Source: Abyssisolibacter fermentans
GTDB taxonomy: Bacteria > Bacillota > Clostridia > Tissierellales > MCWD3
Assembly (NCBI RefSeq): GCF_001559865.1
Contig: NZ_LOHE01000081.1
Span: forward strand, 1-37,259
Length of the DNA stretch: 37,259 nucleotides
Direction of reading: 5' to 3'
Below the pieces are notes generated by a model that was not told where the DNA came from, did no database searches, and saw only the letters and a program-made list of their open reading frames with translations. Position 1 is the first letter of the stretch; each line of letters opens with the position of its first letter. Positions 15,917 through 23,147 of the stretch are shown here, piece by piece. The translations under genes and the position numbers were made by a program.

Positions 15917-17497
15917 TTGAATAATTATTTTAAAAGTGAAAACTACTTGATTGAAAATTCAAAACTAGAACATTACTATTTCTATAAAACTAAAGAAAAA
16001 AGCATATATTACAATTTCTATGAAAATAATATTCTAATAGAAGAAAACATATGTCTTGTAGAAAAAGAAGCTTTAGATTTCTCTACAGATATAGATAAAA
16101 ATGACAATATTCATATGGTTTATATTAATAACCAAGGAAAATTAATTTACCATTTGTTTAAGAACTCTAAATGGATAAAACATACTCTGTTATCACTAAA
16201 CATCAAATCTAATATATACAACAATCTAAAATTAAAAATCATAAAAACCGATATTCATATTTTTTTTAGTAATTGTAACTTAATAAATCCTAATATATGG
16301 ACAATACAACATATGGTTGGTTCTAAAAAAGGTTGGGAGAAAAGAAATGTAATAAGCTTTGCTTCAAGTAGCTTGATACCCCCATACACATTAGACTGCG
16401 ATAAATTTGGTACTATATATCTCTTATATAAAAATTATAATAATAAAGAAAACCATATTTACTTAACATCAACAAACATAACATTAAACAAATGGACTAA
16501 TCATCCTAATAAAATATCTGACGATAACTCGAATAATTCACATCCATATATTTTCATTGACTCTAAAGATACTGCTCACATTGCTTGGTGTTCCCTATCT
16601 AATAATAATTTCAAACTAAACTATAAAATATTAGGAACTAACCATAACAAAAAAACACTTATTGAAAGCATTAATTTACCTTCTATAAGTTCAAATTCAA
16701 CACATCCTATGATATTTGAAAAAAATTCAAAATTATTCTTAGTATACCGCCAAAATGGTATATTAAAATATTTAATATCAAAGGATTATGGCTATAATTG
16801 GTCCTATGAAGATTTTACCATCAATATTGGCAAAGCAAACTATACTCGAATTTGCAAAAATCCAGAAAACTCTTTATCAAAAATGAAAAATGCTTATGTC
16901 TTATATTCGAATAATATTGAAATTGTCTCTAACATCGATTTTGATATTACAAATGATGCTTTTAATTCTAATATAAAAAATATGCCATGCGTGCCAGCAA
17001 GCGAGCTAAATATTATGCTAAACAAAAATAAATCTCAAAAAAGTTTTCTTGAAAATAACGTTCCAAATTTTAATCACCAAATTGAACTAGATTTTAATAT
17101 AAAATCATCTAAACATCCAACCATAGAAAAAAGTATAGCTAACTCAGTTAATATGTTAAATAATATTTTTAAAGAGTATAAGCTTAAAAAAAGTCATAAA
17201 GAAACTATAGAAAATGCAATGTTAAGTATATATGATACTTTTATTGATGAAATAGAAAAACAAAAATCAGCTAATAAAAAATATGATGATGCTATTGCTA
17301 CTATAAGAACCCTTGTAACACAAAAGGATGATTTAATAAACGAAATAAATACTTCAGTAAAATCATTAAAAGATGATCAAATTAATATTTATGGAGATAT
17401 TGATATAATTTCTTCATACTTAATAGAAATAAAAACACTCATTGAAAAAAATAACAAATCTAAGATTTTAGATAAATTGTTTAATATTCTAAATTAG
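15917..17497 (+). CDS. Probable beta-propeller / coiled-coil surface protein
   Basis: A 526-residue protein. Residues about 30-340 show recurring beta-propeller-like units with sialidase/BNR flavour: SKKGWEKRN, LYKNYNNKENHIY, NSHPYIFIDSKDTAHIAW, SNSTHPMIFEKNSKLFLVYR and SKDYGYNWSYE. Residues about 400-510 are charged and helical with heptad character (KKYDDAIATIRTLVTQKDDLINEI), probably coiled coil. No signal peptide or catalytic sialidase residues are recognised. The TTG start is chosen because GAGGTGAG lies four bases upstream; an earlier ATG at 15851 sits in a hairpin and is rejected. It starts the plus-strand part of the spore-surface island, followed by glycosyltransferases. The function is unknown. 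Confidence 0.65.
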   Translation: MNNYFKSENYLIENSKLEHYYFYKTKEKSIYYNFYENNILIEENICLVEKEALDFSTDIDKNDNIHMVYINNQGKLIYHLFKNSKWIKHTLLSLNIKSNIYNNLKLKIIKTDIHIFFSNCNLINPNIWTIQHMVGSKKGWEKRNVISFASSSLIPPYTLDCDKFGTIYLLYKNYNNKENHIYLTSTNITLNKWTNHPNKISDDNSNNSHPYIFIDSKDTAHIAWCSLSNNNFKLNYKILGTNHNKKTLIESINLPSISSNSTHPMIFEKNSKLFLVYRQNGILKYLISKDYGYNWSYEDFTINIGKANYTRICKNPENSLSKMKNAYVLYSNNIEIVSNIDFDITNDAFNSNIKNMPCVPASELNIMLNKNKSQKSFLENNVPNFNHQIELDFNIKSSKHPTIEKSIANSVNMLNNIFKEYKLKKSHKETIENAMLSIYDTFIDEIEKQKSANKKYDDAIATIRTLVTQKDDLINEINTSVKSLKDDQINIYGDIDIISSYLIEIKTLIEKNNKSKILDKLFNILN

Positions 17498-17780
17498 TAA
17501 TTTTATCATAAATCCTTTTTTCTTTAACTATATGAAAATGATATAAATCATCTAGTTCAATATTATTCTCTTTTGCTTCTTTTAACAGAATATTATAATG
17601 AGAAAGTGTATTGAATTTTATTGCATAATTACAACCTGCTCTTATATGACAAGGTGTAGATATCAATTGAAAATAGATATAACCCTTTCTTTCCATAATA
17701 TAATAAAGTTGTATTGCTTGATTTCTTGTTTTAAATATAACAAAATAATAATCTCTATAATTCATAATTTTTCTTAGCAA
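17481..17780 (-). CDS. DUF3343 domain protein
   Basis: A 99-residue protein of the DUF3343 (putative Se/S carrier-like) type. It starts near NYRDYYFVIFKTRNQAIQLY, with STPCHIRAGCNYAIKF matching the family's TPR.IS.GCGL.LRF signature including the conserved Cys; a second Cys replaces the usual Arg. Family members often accompany cysteine desulfurases or selenium genes, but none lies adjacent here. A TTG start is placed four bases after GGGGGGAT; an internal ATG (MNYRDY) is the alternative. Its 3' end overlaps the convergent propeller-like gene by 17 bases. Confidence 0.7.
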   Translation of the reverse strand: MLRKIMNYRDYYFVIFKTRNQAIQLYYIMERKGYIYFQLISTPCHIRAGCNYAIKFNTLSHYNILLKEAKENNIELDDLYHFHIVKEKRIYDKITNLEY

Positions 17781-17926
17781 AAATATCCCCCCAGTATGTT
17801 TGCTTATTAAACCTTTTACTTATAACTATCATTAAGTATTAATATTATATTTTTAATTATATAAAATGGTTACTATATACTAATTAAATATCAATTTAGA
17901 AACAAATAAAAATAATCTTTTATATG

Positions 17927-17954
17927 CACCTTTAATCTATAAAATAATATTTAT
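17927..17954 (+). promoter_or_regulatory. SigK-like promoter of the first GT2 gene
   Basis: CACC (17927-17930), a 15-base spacer and AATATTTAT (17946-17954), ahead of the ribosome binding site AGGAGGTG. The first -10 base is A rather than C, as in the CotE and amphi-Trp gene promoters. Confidence 0.3.
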
Positions 17955-17988
17955 ATAAGTAAGATTAAATTTATAGGAGGTGCTTTTT

Positions 17989-18777
17989 TTGCTTTCTAAA
18001 AATAATATTTATAAACTTCCCATCAATAAATCTGTAAAATTAAACTATAGTAATAAAATTATAAATATAAACGACGAAGATGCACAAAAATTCAAAGTAT
18101 CAGTAATTTGCTGTACTAATAAAAATGAAACTCTTGATAATATAAAAAAGAATTATTTTAGACAAAATTTAGTAAACAAAGAATTGATAATAATACTGAA
18201 TAACAATAATATTAACAACTCCTTATGGAAAAAGGAATTATCAAAATTTGATAATATATATGTTTATCAGTTAGATCAAGCTATATCACTTGGAGAATGC
18301 TTAAATTACGCAATATCAAAAGCCCAATATTCCATTATTGCCAAATTTGATGACGATGATTATTATGGTAGTAGATACCTAATAGATTCAGTTAAACCCT
18401 TTTTATATACTGATGCTAAAGTAGTTGGCAAATACACTACTTATATTTATTTTAAAAAAGATAAAATCCTTGCAATTAGAAATCCAAAACGCGAACAAAT
18501 GTATACCTACAGAGTTGAAGGATCCACTTTACTAATTAAAAAAGAAGTATTTAATGTACTTAAATTTTCTAACAAAAATTTAGGAGAAGACGTACAATTC
18601 TGCAAAGATTGTATTGATAATGGTTTTAAAATATATTCTCATAATAAATTGCACCATGTTTATATAAGACATGGAAATACTCATAACCATACATTTAAGA
18701 TGCAAGATAGCTTGTATCAAAGTATATGCAAGAAAATTGCTATAACAGATGATTATGAAAAGTATTTGAATTTTTAA
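17989..18777 (+). CDS. Family 2 glycosyltransferase (spore-surface type), copy 1
   Basis: A 262-residue GT-A fold glycosyltransferase. The N-terminal nucleotide-sugar region begins VSVICCTNKNETLDNI. The metal-binding DxD lies in AKFDDDDYYGS at about residues 122-132, and the acceptor-side acidic residue is in NLGEDVQFCKDC. A His-rich tail (HHVYIRHGNTHNHTF) follows. No membrane anchor is seen, so it probably acts in the cytoplasm of the mother cell. The TTG start has AGGAGGTG seven bases upstream. It is paralogous to the next GT2 gene throughout. Related enzymes (CgeD-like) glycosylate the outermost spore layer in Bacillus; the substrate here is unknown. Confidence 0.85.
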   Translation: MLSKNNIYKLPINKSVKLNYSNKIININDEDAQKFKVSVICCTNKNETLDNIKKNYFRQNLVNKELIIILNNNNINNSLWKKELSKFDNIYVYQLDQAISLGECLNYAISKAQYSIIAKFDDDDYYGSRYLIDSVKPFLYTDAKVVGKYTTYIYFKKDKILAIRNPKREQMYTYRVEGSTLLIKKEVFNVLKFSNKNLGEDVQFCKDCIDNGFKIYSHNKLHHVYIRHGNTHNHTFKMQDSLYQSICKKIAITDDYEKYLNF

Positions 18778-18789
18778 TTGTATATCGAC

Positions 18790-18870
18790 GCGCAAGATTG
18801 CACACCACTTGTTAAATATAATCGGTACCCTCCACCTATAGAGGTGGAGAAATCTTGTGCCTTGTTTTAA
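18790..18870 (+). other. Nested stem-loop RNA element between the two GT2 genes
   Basis: Outer arms GCGCAAGATT (18790-18799) and AATCTTGTGC (18851-18860) pair with one G-U. They enclose a perfect 8-bp hairpin CTCCACCT-ATAG-AGGTGGAG (18830-18849). CCTTGTTTTAATT follows, so it may terminate transcription of the first GT2 gene. The size and GC content are unusual for this region, so it could also be a structured leader or small RNA. Confidence 0.6.
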
Positions 18871-18874
18871 TTAC

Positions 18875-18902
18875 ACAAAAATAAACTAATGTTCATACTA
18901 TA
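18875..18902 (+). promoter_or_regulatory. SigK-like promoter of the second GT2 gene
   Basis: AC (18875-18876), a 17-base spacer and CATACTATA (18894-18902), an exact match to the Bacillus SigK -10 pattern CATAnnnTA at the expected distance. A second CATATACTA without a good -35 element lies about 40 bases downstream. Confidence 0.45.
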
Positions 18903-19008
18903 AACTAGAGAAAATTAATCCTTGCTAGATCATATACTAAATAAAATAACTATTTTTTGACCAAATCAATATTTTCTTTAAAAGAATATCCTAATGAGGT
19001 GATATATT

Positions 19009-19899
19009 ATTAATAACAAAGATCATGTAATCAAAATAAGTAAAAATGAAGCCTCGTTTCACAGTTCTTATACAAATTTTACTCCAAACCCTAAACAGCA
19101 CAAAAATCCTGTAAATAAAAATATTAACCAAGTGTTATTAAGAAAAAAAATATATGCACCTTCATCTAAAAAACCTACAGATAAAAAATATGATGATTTT
19201 GGAGTATCAATAATAACAATAACAAATAAATTCTCATTTTTAACTAATATTTTCAATAATTATAGTAGGCAACTTTATAAACCTAAAGAGTTAATAATAT
19301 TATTAAATCATGATTATCTTGATCTACCTACATGGAATAAAAAAGCTACAGAATATAAAAATGTTAAAGTTTTTAAACTTCCATCTCATTACACACTCGG
19401 TAGGTGTATAAATTATGCGATATACAAGGCCAAATATCCACTAATCGCAAAATTTGATGATGATGACTATTATTCAGATGAATATTTAAATAACTCTATT
19501 AAAGTAATGGGAAAAACAAACGCTGATGTAGTTGGCAAAGGATCACATCTAGTCTACTTTAAAACACTTAATACTTTAGCATTAAGAAATCCAGGCTATG
19601 AAAATAAATTTGTTAATTTTGTAAATGGTTCTACTTTGTTATTCAAAAAAAGCATATCAGATTCGGTTAAATTTAGAAATATGAACGCTGCTGAAGATGT
19701 TTTCTTCTGCCGCGATTGTTTGTCAATGGGATTTAAGGTTTATTCAACTAATAGATATGATCATATATATATACGGTATCCAAATAAATTAGATCATACT
19801 TGGAAAATTACTGACAAAACATTATTAAACAAACATTGCATAACATTAGAAAAGAATATAAGTTTAGAAGAATTAAAAAAGAAAAAAGCTATAATTTAA
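19009..19899 (+). CDS. Family 2 glycosyltransferase (spore-surface type), copy 2, probable ATT start
   Basis: A GT-A glycosyltransferase paralogous to the gene at 17989. It has SIITITNKFSFLTNIF, the DxD motif in AKFDDDDYYSDEYL, NGSTLLFKK, AAEDVFFCRDC and IYIRYPNKLDHTW. Conventional start codons occur only well inside (a TTA/ATT-rich region; first usable one near 19132). The frame is open back to a stop at 19000, and GAGGTGA sits at an ideal distance from ATT codons at 19006 and 19009. Starting there gives a 296-residue protein whose N-terminus (INNKDHVIKISK) resembles copy 1 (LSKNNIYKLP). I therefore favour a non-canonical ATT start. The role is as for copy 1. Confidence 0.8.
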   Translation: MNNKDHVIKISKNEASFHSSYTNFTPNPKQHKNPVNKNINQVLLRKKIYAPSSKKPTDKKYDDFGVSIITITNKFSFLTNIFNNYSRQLYKPKELIILLNHDYLDLPTWNKKATEYKNVKVFKLPSHYTLGRCINYAIYKAKYPLIAKFDDDDYYSDEYLNNSIKVMGKTNADVVGKGSHLVYFKTLNTLALRNPGYENKFVNFVNGSTLLFKKSISDSVKFRNMNAAEDVFFCRDCLSMGFKVYSTNRYDHIYIRYPNKLDHTWKITDKTLLNKHCITLEKNISLEELKKKKAII

Positions 19900-19926
19900 A
19901 AGTTTGCTGAATATCAGCAAACTTTT
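19898..19926. terminator. Bidirectional terminator between GT2 copy 2 and the CotE gene
   Basis: A perfect 13-bp stem, AAAAGTTTGCTGA-ATA-TCAGCAAACTTTT, with A and T runs at both sides, between convergent genes. Confidence 0.9.
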
Positions 19927-19937
19927 AAATTATTATA

Positions 19938-20525
19938 CTAATCGTCATCATCTTCAAATGTTTCATCTTTTTCAATTAATATGGAATCGAAGATATTATC
20001 TTCTTCTTTTTGAATATGTTTTGTTTCATTATTACATGAAACAATATTTAATCTTGCTTCACCAATAACCTCTACACCTATTTCATATTCAACCTCAACA
20101 GATATAGCTGGTTTTCCATCCTTGTTAATTACCATAGTACCTAATGTATTTGGGTTCTTGTTTATCCAAGCTAAAACATGTTTATTATAGTACTTATTAT
20201 CTTCAATCTTATCTAGTTGCATGTTTTCACTAAACTGAATTATATTTTTAGCAACCTTAGTATCTCCATTTGCTTCATACCAAACATGTACCTCAAATTT
20301 ACCATTTACTGTTACATCCATTTTTTTTGGTGATATTTCATCAAAACTGCTTTCTAGTATTTCAGTGTTCTTAATAGTACATCCTAATATCTTACTTGGT
20401 TTTCTATCTTCAGTTGTAATATAAATAGTAGTATGGAAAGTTTCTGTAGCTTCGCCGCAAACAGCATTTGTTATTATTGTCCTAATTTTACTATTTTGAG
20501 CCGATTTAACACGCTTTCTATCCAT
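19938..20525 (-). CDS. cotE: Outer spore coat morphogenetic protein CotE family
   Basis: A 195-residue protein matching the CotE family. It has the N-terminal IRTIITNAVCGEATE (compare IREIITKAVVGKG in Bacillus), SKILGCTIKN, DVTVNGKFEVHVWYEANGDTKVA, then GTMVINKDGKPAISVEVE and EIGVEVIGEARL. A Glu/Asp-rich tail ends in DDDD. In Bacillus CotE is made in the mother cell and builds the outer coat around the spore. ATG at 20525 is six bases after GAGGAGG; an ATG three bases earlier is closer. A SigK/SigE-like element precedes it. It anchors the interpretation of the surrounding genes as a spore-surface island. Confidence 0.88.
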   Translation of the reverse strand: MDRKRVKSAQNSKIRTIITNAVCGEATETFHTTIYITTEDRKPSKILGCTIKNTEILESSFDEISPKKMDVTVNGKFEVHVWYEANGDTKVAKNIIQFSENMQLDKIEDNKYYNKHVLAWINKNPNTLGTMVINKDGKPAISVEVEYEIGVEVIGEARLNIVSCNNETKHIQKEEDNIFDSILIEKDETFEDDDD

Positions 20526-20560
20526 CATTCCCCTCCTCTACAATAAAACATTCTATTAAA

Positions 20561-20588
20561 TATAATATTCAGTAAAATTACATGGGTG
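20561..20588 (-). promoter_or_regulatory. SigK/SigE-like promoter of the CotE gene
   Basis: On the minus strand CACC (20588-20585), a 15-base spacer and AATATTATA (20569-20561). It is preceded by AAAAATTAT, matching the promoter context at 15797-15806. In Bacillus cotE is SigE- and SigK-dependent. Confidence 0.4.
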
Positions 20589-20727
20589 ATAATTTTTTTT
20601 AATAATACTAATCATGAAAATTATTTTAAGAGTATTAATCTTAATATACATAATTCATACTCTTATTAACCTTTACTAATCTTTATTCATTAATCATTTA
20701 TACTATTCCTTATAAATAATTATGTTG

Positions 20728-20755
20728 CACATTTTTTTTATATCTGAATAAAATA
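20728..20755 (+). promoter_or_regulatory. SigK-like promoter of the amphi-Trp-like gene
   Basis: CACA (20728-20731), a 15-base spacer and AATAAAATA (20747-20755), just before the ribosome binding site AAAAGGAGG. The low complexity of this region makes chance matches likely. Confidence 0.25.
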
Positions 20756-20778
20756 AATAAAAAAAGGAGGTAGTAATT

Positions 20779-21030
20779 ATGAAATATCAAGAAAGCTACT
20801 TAGGTTCTAGAGATGAAAGCATCAGGAATCTTAAAGAAATCTTCTCTAAGTTAGTAAAAGATTCATTGGAAATAGAAGGAGAATGCATAAAATTACCATA
20901 TGACAACGATTTAGAAGTAAAAGTAAAATATGAAGAAGATGACTATGAAGGAAAATTAGCAATCAAAATACAATGGTATTATGAAAGTGATGAAGAAGAT
21001 ATCGATGACGAATTAGAAGTTGAAATTTAG
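20779..21030 (+). CDS. Small acidic amphi-Trp-like domain protein
   Basis: An 83-residue, strongly acidic soluble protein. A helical first half (RDESIRNLKEIFSKLVKDSL) precedes two or three beta strands (DLEVKVKYEED, GKLAIKIQWYY) and a Glu/Asp-rich tail. The layout and the terminal amphipathic strand with Trp resemble the amphi-Trp domain family, which has no known biochemical function. A strong AAAAGGAGG ribosome binding site precedes the ATG. It is the first gene before the two cotS-like genes, separated by a small terminator-like hairpin, and may be co-expressed with them during sporulation. Confidence 0.7.
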   Translation: MKYQESYLGSRDESIRNLKEIFSKLVKDSLEIEGECIKLPYDNDLEVKVKYEEDDYEGKLAIKIQWYYESDEEDIDDELEVEI

Positions 21031-21040
21031 TATGCCTAAT

Positions 21041-21060
21041 GGGGGATTATTCCCCCTTTT
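21041..21060 (+). terminator. Short terminator or attenuator hairpin before the cotS-like genes
   Basis: GGGGGA-TTAT-TCCCCC followed by TTTT, directly before the ribosome binding site of the next gene. The U-run is short, so partial read-through into the cotS-like genes is plausible. Confidence 0.7.
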
Positions 21061-21084
21061 ATAATGTATAGGAGGAAATTCAGG

Positions 21085-22113
21085 ATGGATGCTTCAATAA
21101 AAAAAGAAATTACAAATGTGTTGAATCATTATAATTTAAATGTTAAATCTGTTAAAACAGAATCTTATAAAGTAAAAAAAGGTGTTTGGTGGATAGAAAC
21201 ATCAACTGATACTAAAATATTAAAGATGCATTCATATAACAAAGGTATAATAGAATTCATACTAAAAGCAAGCGTACATTTAAGGAATAATGGAGTAAAT
21301 ATTCCTGAAATAATACCAACAAAAGATAATAAAAGTTATGTAAATGTTAACGAGCATTATTTTATACTTTCTGAAGCAATAGAAGGAAAAAAATTTAATT
21401 ATGTGAATGAAGCTGAAATCGAAGCCATGATAAAATCGTTAGCAAATTTTCACAAAGCATCATTAGGTTTTAAAATAAATGAGTGTGATAACTATAGAAC
21501 ACACATCGGTAAATGGGTACAAAAACGTAAAAGCAAAATTGAAAAACTAATAGTTTATTATACCAACATTGATAAAGAAAAATTTACCAAATTTGATTCT
21601 TTAATATTATCTGAATTTAGACATTTTTATAATAGAGCAATTAATTCAATTTCAGAAATAGATAGTTCAGATTATTATAAATACAATAATATCATAAGTA
21701 AAAATGGTGGTTTATGCCATCAAGATTTTGCAGCGGGGAATCTTATAAAAACACCAAATAATAAAATATATATAATTGATATGGATTCAATTACAGTTGA
21801 TATACCTCTTAGAGATATTAGAAAACTTCTAAATAAAATCATGAAAAAGAAAGGTCATTGGGATATAGATTTAACCGGCAAAATAATCTATTGGTACAAC
21901 TGTGTAAATCCACTTGAAAAATGGCAATGGAGATTATTAAAATCAACCCTCTTATATCCTCATTTATTTATTGGAATAATGAGCAAATATTATGAAAAAA
22001 GAGAAAAAACCTGGAATGAAACTAAATACTTAAAAAAATTACAAGATATCATTAAACTTGAACATTCTTTAGAAAAAATAATCAACTCAATAGAAGACAT
22101 ATTCCCTGAATAA
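21085..22113 (+). CDS. CotS family spore coat protein (kinase-fold), copy 1
   Basis: A 342-residue protein of the CotS/YtaA family with an aminoglycoside-phosphotransferase-like kinase fold. The ATP-site strand region ETSTDTKILKMH, the catalytic loop CHQDFAAGN at about residues 212-220 and the metal-binding IIDMDS at about 231-236 are intact, so it may be an active small-molecule or sugar kinase. In Bacillus, CotS is a coat protein encoded beside the glycosyltransferase CotSA. The ATG of MDASIKK is chosen because AGGAGG lies nine bases upstream; an upstream ATG would start before the ribosome binding site. It is followed 14 bases later by a paralogue. Confidence 0.9.
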   Translation: MDASIKKEITNVLNHYNLNVKSVKTESYKVKKGVWWIETSTDTKILKMHSYNKGIIEFILKASVHLRNNGVNIPEIIPTKDNKSYVNVNEHYFILSEAIEGKKFNYVNEAEIEAMIKSLANFHKASLGFKINECDNYRTHIGKWVQKRKSKIEKLIVYYTNIDKEKFTKFDSLILSEFRHFYNRAINSISEIDSSDYYKYNNIISKNGGLCHQDFAAGNLIKTPNNKIYIIDMDSITVDIPLRDIRKLLNKIMKKKGHWDIDLTGKIIYWYNCVNPLEKWQWRLLKSTLLYPHLFIGIMSKYYEKREKTWNETKYLKKLQDIIKLEHSLEKIINSIEDIFPE

Positions 22114-22127
22114 AGGAGGTAATTTTT

Positions 22128-23147
22128 GTGAAAGACAATAAAAAAAATGATTTGCATGAGTTAGCTAAAAGAGTATTATTTGAATACGGAATTTATACAG
22201 ATAATATAACTTTAATTCAAGATCAAGGTTTAAAAACCTTGTGGAAAATTGGATACAACAATAATTATTATTGTTTAAAAAGATTAAAACACTCAATTGA
22301 AAAATGCAAATTCACAGTAAACGCTCAAATTCATATATATAATCAAAACGGTAAAGTTCCAAAAATATTTTTAAATAAACATAACAATCCAATATCCATA
22401 ATAAACGACCATGCCTTTGTTTTATATTCATGGATTAGTAATAAAACACTCAACTTTGGAAATAAAGAACAATTAAAACTTGCTCTGAAGGGTCTATCTC
22501 ATTTCCACAAGTGTTCAATAGGTTATATACCTCCAACTGATTGTAAAATATCCTCTAAACTTGGTCGCTGGCCATCTCAATATGAATCAATGAAAAATAG
22601 AATGCTTAAATGGAAAGATCAAGCTATACAAAATAATAGCATTACCTCTAATTCATATTTAAAACATATAGACTCAATTATTGAAATTGCTGACATAGCT
22701 ATTGACAAATTAAATACTTCAAATTACAAACAACTCACATCACTTGATAAAAAAAATTATCCTCTCTGCCATCAAGACTATGGTGAAGGTAATGTACTAT
22801 ATTACAATAATCAAGTTTTTGTTATAGATTTAGACGGTATAACTTATGATTTAGCTATTAGAGATTTAAGAAAAATATTAGGAAAAAGGATGTATAAAAA
22901 TAATAGACTCGATAAAGAATTCATATCTACTATGCTTAAATCATATGATAAAGTAAATAAATTATCTCATGAAGAAAAAAAATTATTAGTAATAGATATG
23001 ATATTCCCACATTGGTTCTTTGGTGATACAAAAAATATTTTCAAAAAAAATAAAAACATCAACCCTTCGAAGATAAACAATGTTGCAAAATTTGAAAACA
23101 ATAAATTAGCAACAATGCAAAACCTTTTAAAGGGAGGTTTATTATGA
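22128..23147 (+). CDS. CotS family spore coat protein (kinase-fold), copy 2
   Basis: A 339-residue paralogue of the preceding gene, with the kinase catalytic loop CHQDYGEGN and the metal site VIDLDGITYD both intact. Its N-lobe contains WKIGYNNNYYCLKRLK with the expected ATP-binding Lys. GTG start with AAAGGAGG eight bases upstream. Its stop overlaps the next start codon (ATGA), so it is translationally coupled to the GT4 gene. The two copies differ enough to suggest distinct substrates or partners. Function is inferred from CotS/CotI of Bacillus, whose true substrates are unknown. Confidence 0.9.
   Translation: MKDNKKNDLHELAKRVLFEYGIYTDNITLIQDQGLKTLWKIGYNNNYYCLKRLKHSIEKCKFTVNAQIHIYNQNGKVPKIFLNKHNNPISIINDHAFVLYSWISNKTLNFGNKEQLKLALKGLSHFHKCSIGYIPPTDCKISSKLGRWPSQYESMKNRMLKWKDQAIQNNSITSNSYLKHIDSIIEIADIAIDKLNTSNYKQLTSLDKKNYPLCHQDYGEGNVLYYNNQVFVIDLDGITYDLAIRDLRKILGKRMYKNNRLDKEFISTMLKSYDKVNKLSHEEKKLLVIDMIFPHWFFGDTKNIFKKNKNINPSKINNVAKFENNKLATMQNLLKGGLL

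Noticed and set aside
18790-18860. Known riboswitch or IS200/IS605 end
   Set aside because: No conserved riboswitch core (c-di-GMP, SAM, lysine, glycine) was recognised and no transposase remnant is nearby, so it is listed only as a structured element.
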